Below are positions 5,372-7,478 of a stretch of 7,478 nt of DNA, one piece after another. The translations under genes were made by a program, and so were the position numbers. Under the pieces are notes generated by a model. That model was given only the letters and a program-made list of their open reading frames with translations, had not been told where the DNA came from and ran no database searches. The DNA comes from an uncultured Lachnospiraceae bacterium (GTDB taxonomy: Bacteria; Bacillota; Clostridia; Lachnospirales; Lachnospiraceae). The stretch is from positions 1 to 7,478 of the forward strand of contig CADBUD010000028.1 in NCBI GenBank assembly GCA_902797785.1, written 5' to 3'. Positions within the stretch are counted from its first letter, which is position 1, and each line of letters begins with the position of its first letter.

Positions 5372-7478
5372 ATGTATGGAGCAATATTTGGGGATATCGT
5401 GGGTTCACCATATGAGTTTGATTACAGTCCAAAAAGGAAGGATATCCCGCTATATATCGGCAGGACAAGATACACAGATGATTCTCTGCTATCAATCTCT
5501 GTCTGTGATGGTCTGATGAAATACAAGGATAATTTTTCTGAAAAATCAGATGAGGAGATCAAAAAAGCAATTATTAATTCAATTCTTAAATTTTCTCTGA
5601 ATCCGAAGTATGAGCATATTTATAAAGAGTATGGCGCAAATTTTGCTGTGTGGGTCAAATCAAAATCCCACCGGCCGTATAACAGTCTGGGGAACGGCTC
5701 TGCCATGCGGGTCTCTTCGGCAGGATGGTTGTTCGATAATATAAAGGATGTCAGACGGGCGGCGAGGCTTTCTGCCGAAATCTCACATAACCATCCGGAA
5801 GGAATCAAGGCTGCGGAAGCAACGGCGGCGATTATTTTCATGGGGCGCAAGGGCTATACCAAGGATCAAATCCGCGAGTATGTCGTTAACGAATTTCAAT
5901 ATAATATTTTTATGAGGACAGATCAGATTCGTCCGACATATAAGCATACGGAGAAAGCACATGAATGTATGCCGCAGGCCATCATCTGCTTTTTGGAAGC
6001 GAACAGCGTGGAGGAAGCGGTCAGAAACGCGAATTACATTGGCGGGGATACCGATACGATTGGCTGTATTGCCGGATCGATGGCAGAAGCATTTTATGGC
6101 ATTCCGCAGAAGCTGAAGGAAGACAGCAGGAAGTATATCGAAGGGGATATGCTGGAGGTTTTGAATCGTTTTAATAAAGAAAAGCTTCACTATGTCGATA
6201 TTCCTGAGAGGATGTTCGGAAATCAGGAGAAAACGCCACAAAAGCTTTTGCAGAGGATGAAAACGGCAGGAGATGTGGGATACAGTGAATTTATTGATGC
6301 GATGGATCAGCAGAGAGAATCGGGAAACTCATATACTGTCGGAAAAGAATATGCAAGATTTTCCAAAGCAGCCGTGGAAACAGGATATCCGTTAGAGGAT
6401 ATTCCAGCACTTTGGGATGTAAAGCAGTCGCTGGAAATGCAGACGCAATATGAAACAGAGGAGCTAAAGGCGGCAAGAGAACGTGCCATGGCGGTCTGGG
6501 AGGATAAAATCATAAATAAAAAAGACAATGTGACCAGACGCCTGACCAGAGAAGACCGTTTGTCTAATTTTAATGAATTAAAGAATGCGCTTAGGGAATA
6601 TACCATAATTTTGAATCATGATGAAGACCGGGCGAGCCAGATGGTCGATGAAGTCGCTATGGCCGGTCTGGATGAACGGATCAAGACCGGTCTTTCGCCG
6701 GCACAAAAGATTCTCATGGCGGACAGTGTAAGAGATATTAATGATCTTTTGACTGCAATCGATCCGGCTCTCATGACATCCTCATCGGAATTTAGTGAAA
6801 TGAAAAAAGCATTAAAAACCTTTGTGACGACAGCAGAGCAGTCAGATTTTATGAATGAACAGTCGAAGGAAGATTACCATAAGACGAGGGAAGATCTGGC
6901 AGAGAAGGCAAAACGATATATTGCATATAAGAAAAGGCAGAACACGAATCGACACAAACGTTCTAAGGTCGAATATTTGCGCGTGACTGCGGCAGAAGCT
7001 CTTTTGGAACGTGTCAGCAAGGACAGCTTTTCTAAGAAGGTGATCCCACCAATCGACCGTAAAGCAAAAAATTATCTCTCCTCTGCGAGAAATAAGCTCG
7101 TTCTCGCAAAGGAAAATGATAAACTGGAGGCAGCAGCTGTGCTCTATGCTGCGGATCGGATCAAAAAAGAAGGAAAAGTCCTGTCTTATGATGAACTGGT
7201 CAGGCAGTCGAATGTATATGTCAGAAATTCCAGTTTCAAAGAGGCAGTCAAACAGGTAGCGGCAAGGGACATGGATGATGCAATCCTGAATGGAACTCTT
7301 GAATTCAAAAAGAATATCGCTCAGGCGCAGATTGAATGGAGTCATGAGCTTCGCATCAAGGAAGAACAGCTAGAACAAAAAGAAAGAGAGCTGCGGATCA
7401 GAGAACGGGCACTGGCAAAAGCAGCAAAAAAAGAAAAGCCAAAGAAAACGGATCAGCCAAAGAAAACGGATCAGCCAA
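5372..7478 (+). CDS. ADP-ribosylglycohydrolase domain fused to a long helical region (3' partial)
   Basis: The frame runs from ATG 5372 to the window edge without a stop: 702 codons and still open. Residues 1 to about 270 are an ADP-ribosylglycohydrolase (DraG/ARH, PF03747) domain, which removes ADP-ribose from modified targets using two metal ions. Visible motifs are GDIVGSPYE (7-15), the first metal motif YTDDS (34-38), GNGSAMR (107-113), SHNHPEG (138-144) and the second metal motif GGDTDTIG (224-231), so the active site looks complete. Stand-alone members are about 250-350 residues; here more than 430 residues follow. That part is charged and mostly helical, with an SSSEFSEMKKALK block and a basic YIAYKKRQNTNRHKRSK block. 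A coiled coil follows at about 648-688 (LRIKEEQLEQKERELRIRER), then a Lys/Pro tail with a KKTDQP repeat. No signal peptide or membrane helix is seen, so it is probably cytoplasmic. The target is unknown; I do not recognise the C-terminal region. Confidence 0.88.
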   Translation, partial: MYGAIFGDIVGSPYEFDYSPKRKDIPLYIGRTRYTDDSLLSISVCDGLMKYKDNFSEKSDEEIKKAIINSILKFSLNPKYEHIYKEYGANFAVWVKSKSHRPYNSLGNGSAMRVSSAGWLFDNIKDVRRAARLSAEISHNHPEGIKAAEATAAIIFMGRKGYTKDQIREYVVNEFQYNIFMRTDQIRPTYKHTEKAHECMPQAIICFLEANSVEEAVRNANYIGGDTDTIGCIAGSMAEAFYGIPQKLKEDSRKYIEGDMLEVLNRFNKEKLHYVDIPERMFGNQEKTPQKLLQRMKTAGDVGYSEFIDAMDQQRESGNSYTVGKEYARFSKAAVETGYPLEDIPALWDVKQSLEMQTQYETEELKAARERAMAVWEDKIINKKDNVTRRLTREDRLSNFNELKNALREYTIILNHDEDRASQMVDEVAMAGLDERIKTGLSPAQKILMADSVRDINDLLTAIDPALMTSSSEFSEMKKALKTFVTTAEQSDFMNEQSKEDYHKTREDLAEKAKRYIAYKKRQNTNRHKRSKVEYLRVTAAEALLERVSKDSFSKKVIPPIDRKAKNYLSSARNKLVLAKENDKLEAAAVLYAADRIKKEGKVLSYDELVRQSNVYVRNSSFKEAVKQVAARDMDDAILNGTLEFKKNIAQAQIEWSHELRIKEEQLEQKERELRIRERALAKAAKKEKPKKTDQPKKTDQP
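7439..7478 (+). repeat. 18-nt in-frame tandem repeat at the window edge
   Basis: CCAAAGAAAACGGATCAG occurs twice without mismatch at 7439-7456 and 7457-7474, followed by CCAA, the first four bases of a third copy. It encodes PKKTDQ repeats from residue 690 of the ADP-ribosylglycohydrolase fusion. How many copies follow cannot be seen. Confidence 0.85.

Noticed and set aside
5268..5516. 82-codon plus-strand open frame
   Set aside because: It overlaps the promoter, leader and start of the ADP-ribosylglycohydrolase gene out of frame and shows no domain.
5783..7345. Minus-strand open frames at 5783-6241 and 6842-7345
   Set aside because: They are antisense shadows of the long ADP-ribosylglycohydrolase fusion frame, with Phe/Ile/Cys-rich composition typical of the complement of Lys/Glu-rich coding sequence.

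Overview
The window holds five protein-coding genes and one tRNA gene. It looks like chromosomal DNA of a gut-type Firmicute, most likely Lachnospiraceae. I infer this from canonical SigA-type promoter boxes, strong AGGAGG-type Shine-Dalgarno sites, moderate GC with many AAA/GAA codons, Gram-positive signal peptides, and protein types common in that family (YngK-like glycosidase with an Ig-like domain, chitobiase-C/metallo-beta-lactamase secreted protein, proline-rich single-pass membrane protein). No species assignment is possible from the sequence alone.

Left block (1-2450, plus strand). The window opens inside a gene for a membrane protein. Its visible N-terminal part is an in-frame Pro/Gln/Gly-rich repeat array, followed by an acidic linker, one transmembrane helix and a 230-residue domain I do not recognise. 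Its last codons overlap the TTG start of an AlkD-like DNA alkylation repair gene, so the two are probably co-transcribed and translationally coupled. The repair gene ends inside a long hairpin that is also the terminator of a tRNA-Leu(UAG) gene arriving on the minus strand.

Middle block (2451-5073). The tRNA-Leu gene has a near-consensus promoter with exact 17-bp spacing. Divergent to it is a secreted metallo-beta-lactamase-fold protein with an N-terminal chitobiase-C-like domain. This gene runs tail to tail into a secreted GHL10/YngK-type glycoside hydrolase with a C-terminal Ig-like (Big_2) domain on the minus strand, with the two coding ends overlapping by 14 bp. Both products are exported, so a shared role at the cell surface is possible but not shown.

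Right block (5074-7478). A 298-bp intergenic region carries a roughly 97-bp nested inverted repeat and an extended -10 promoter. This promoter drives a long gene that stays open to the window edge. Its first 270 or so residues are an ADP-ribosylglycohydrolase domain with both metal-binding motifs intact. More than 430 further residues form a charged, mostly helical region with a coiled coil and the start of a KTDQP-type tandem repeat. This fusion is the most interesting object in the window. I see no mobile element genes, rRNA or CRISPR array.
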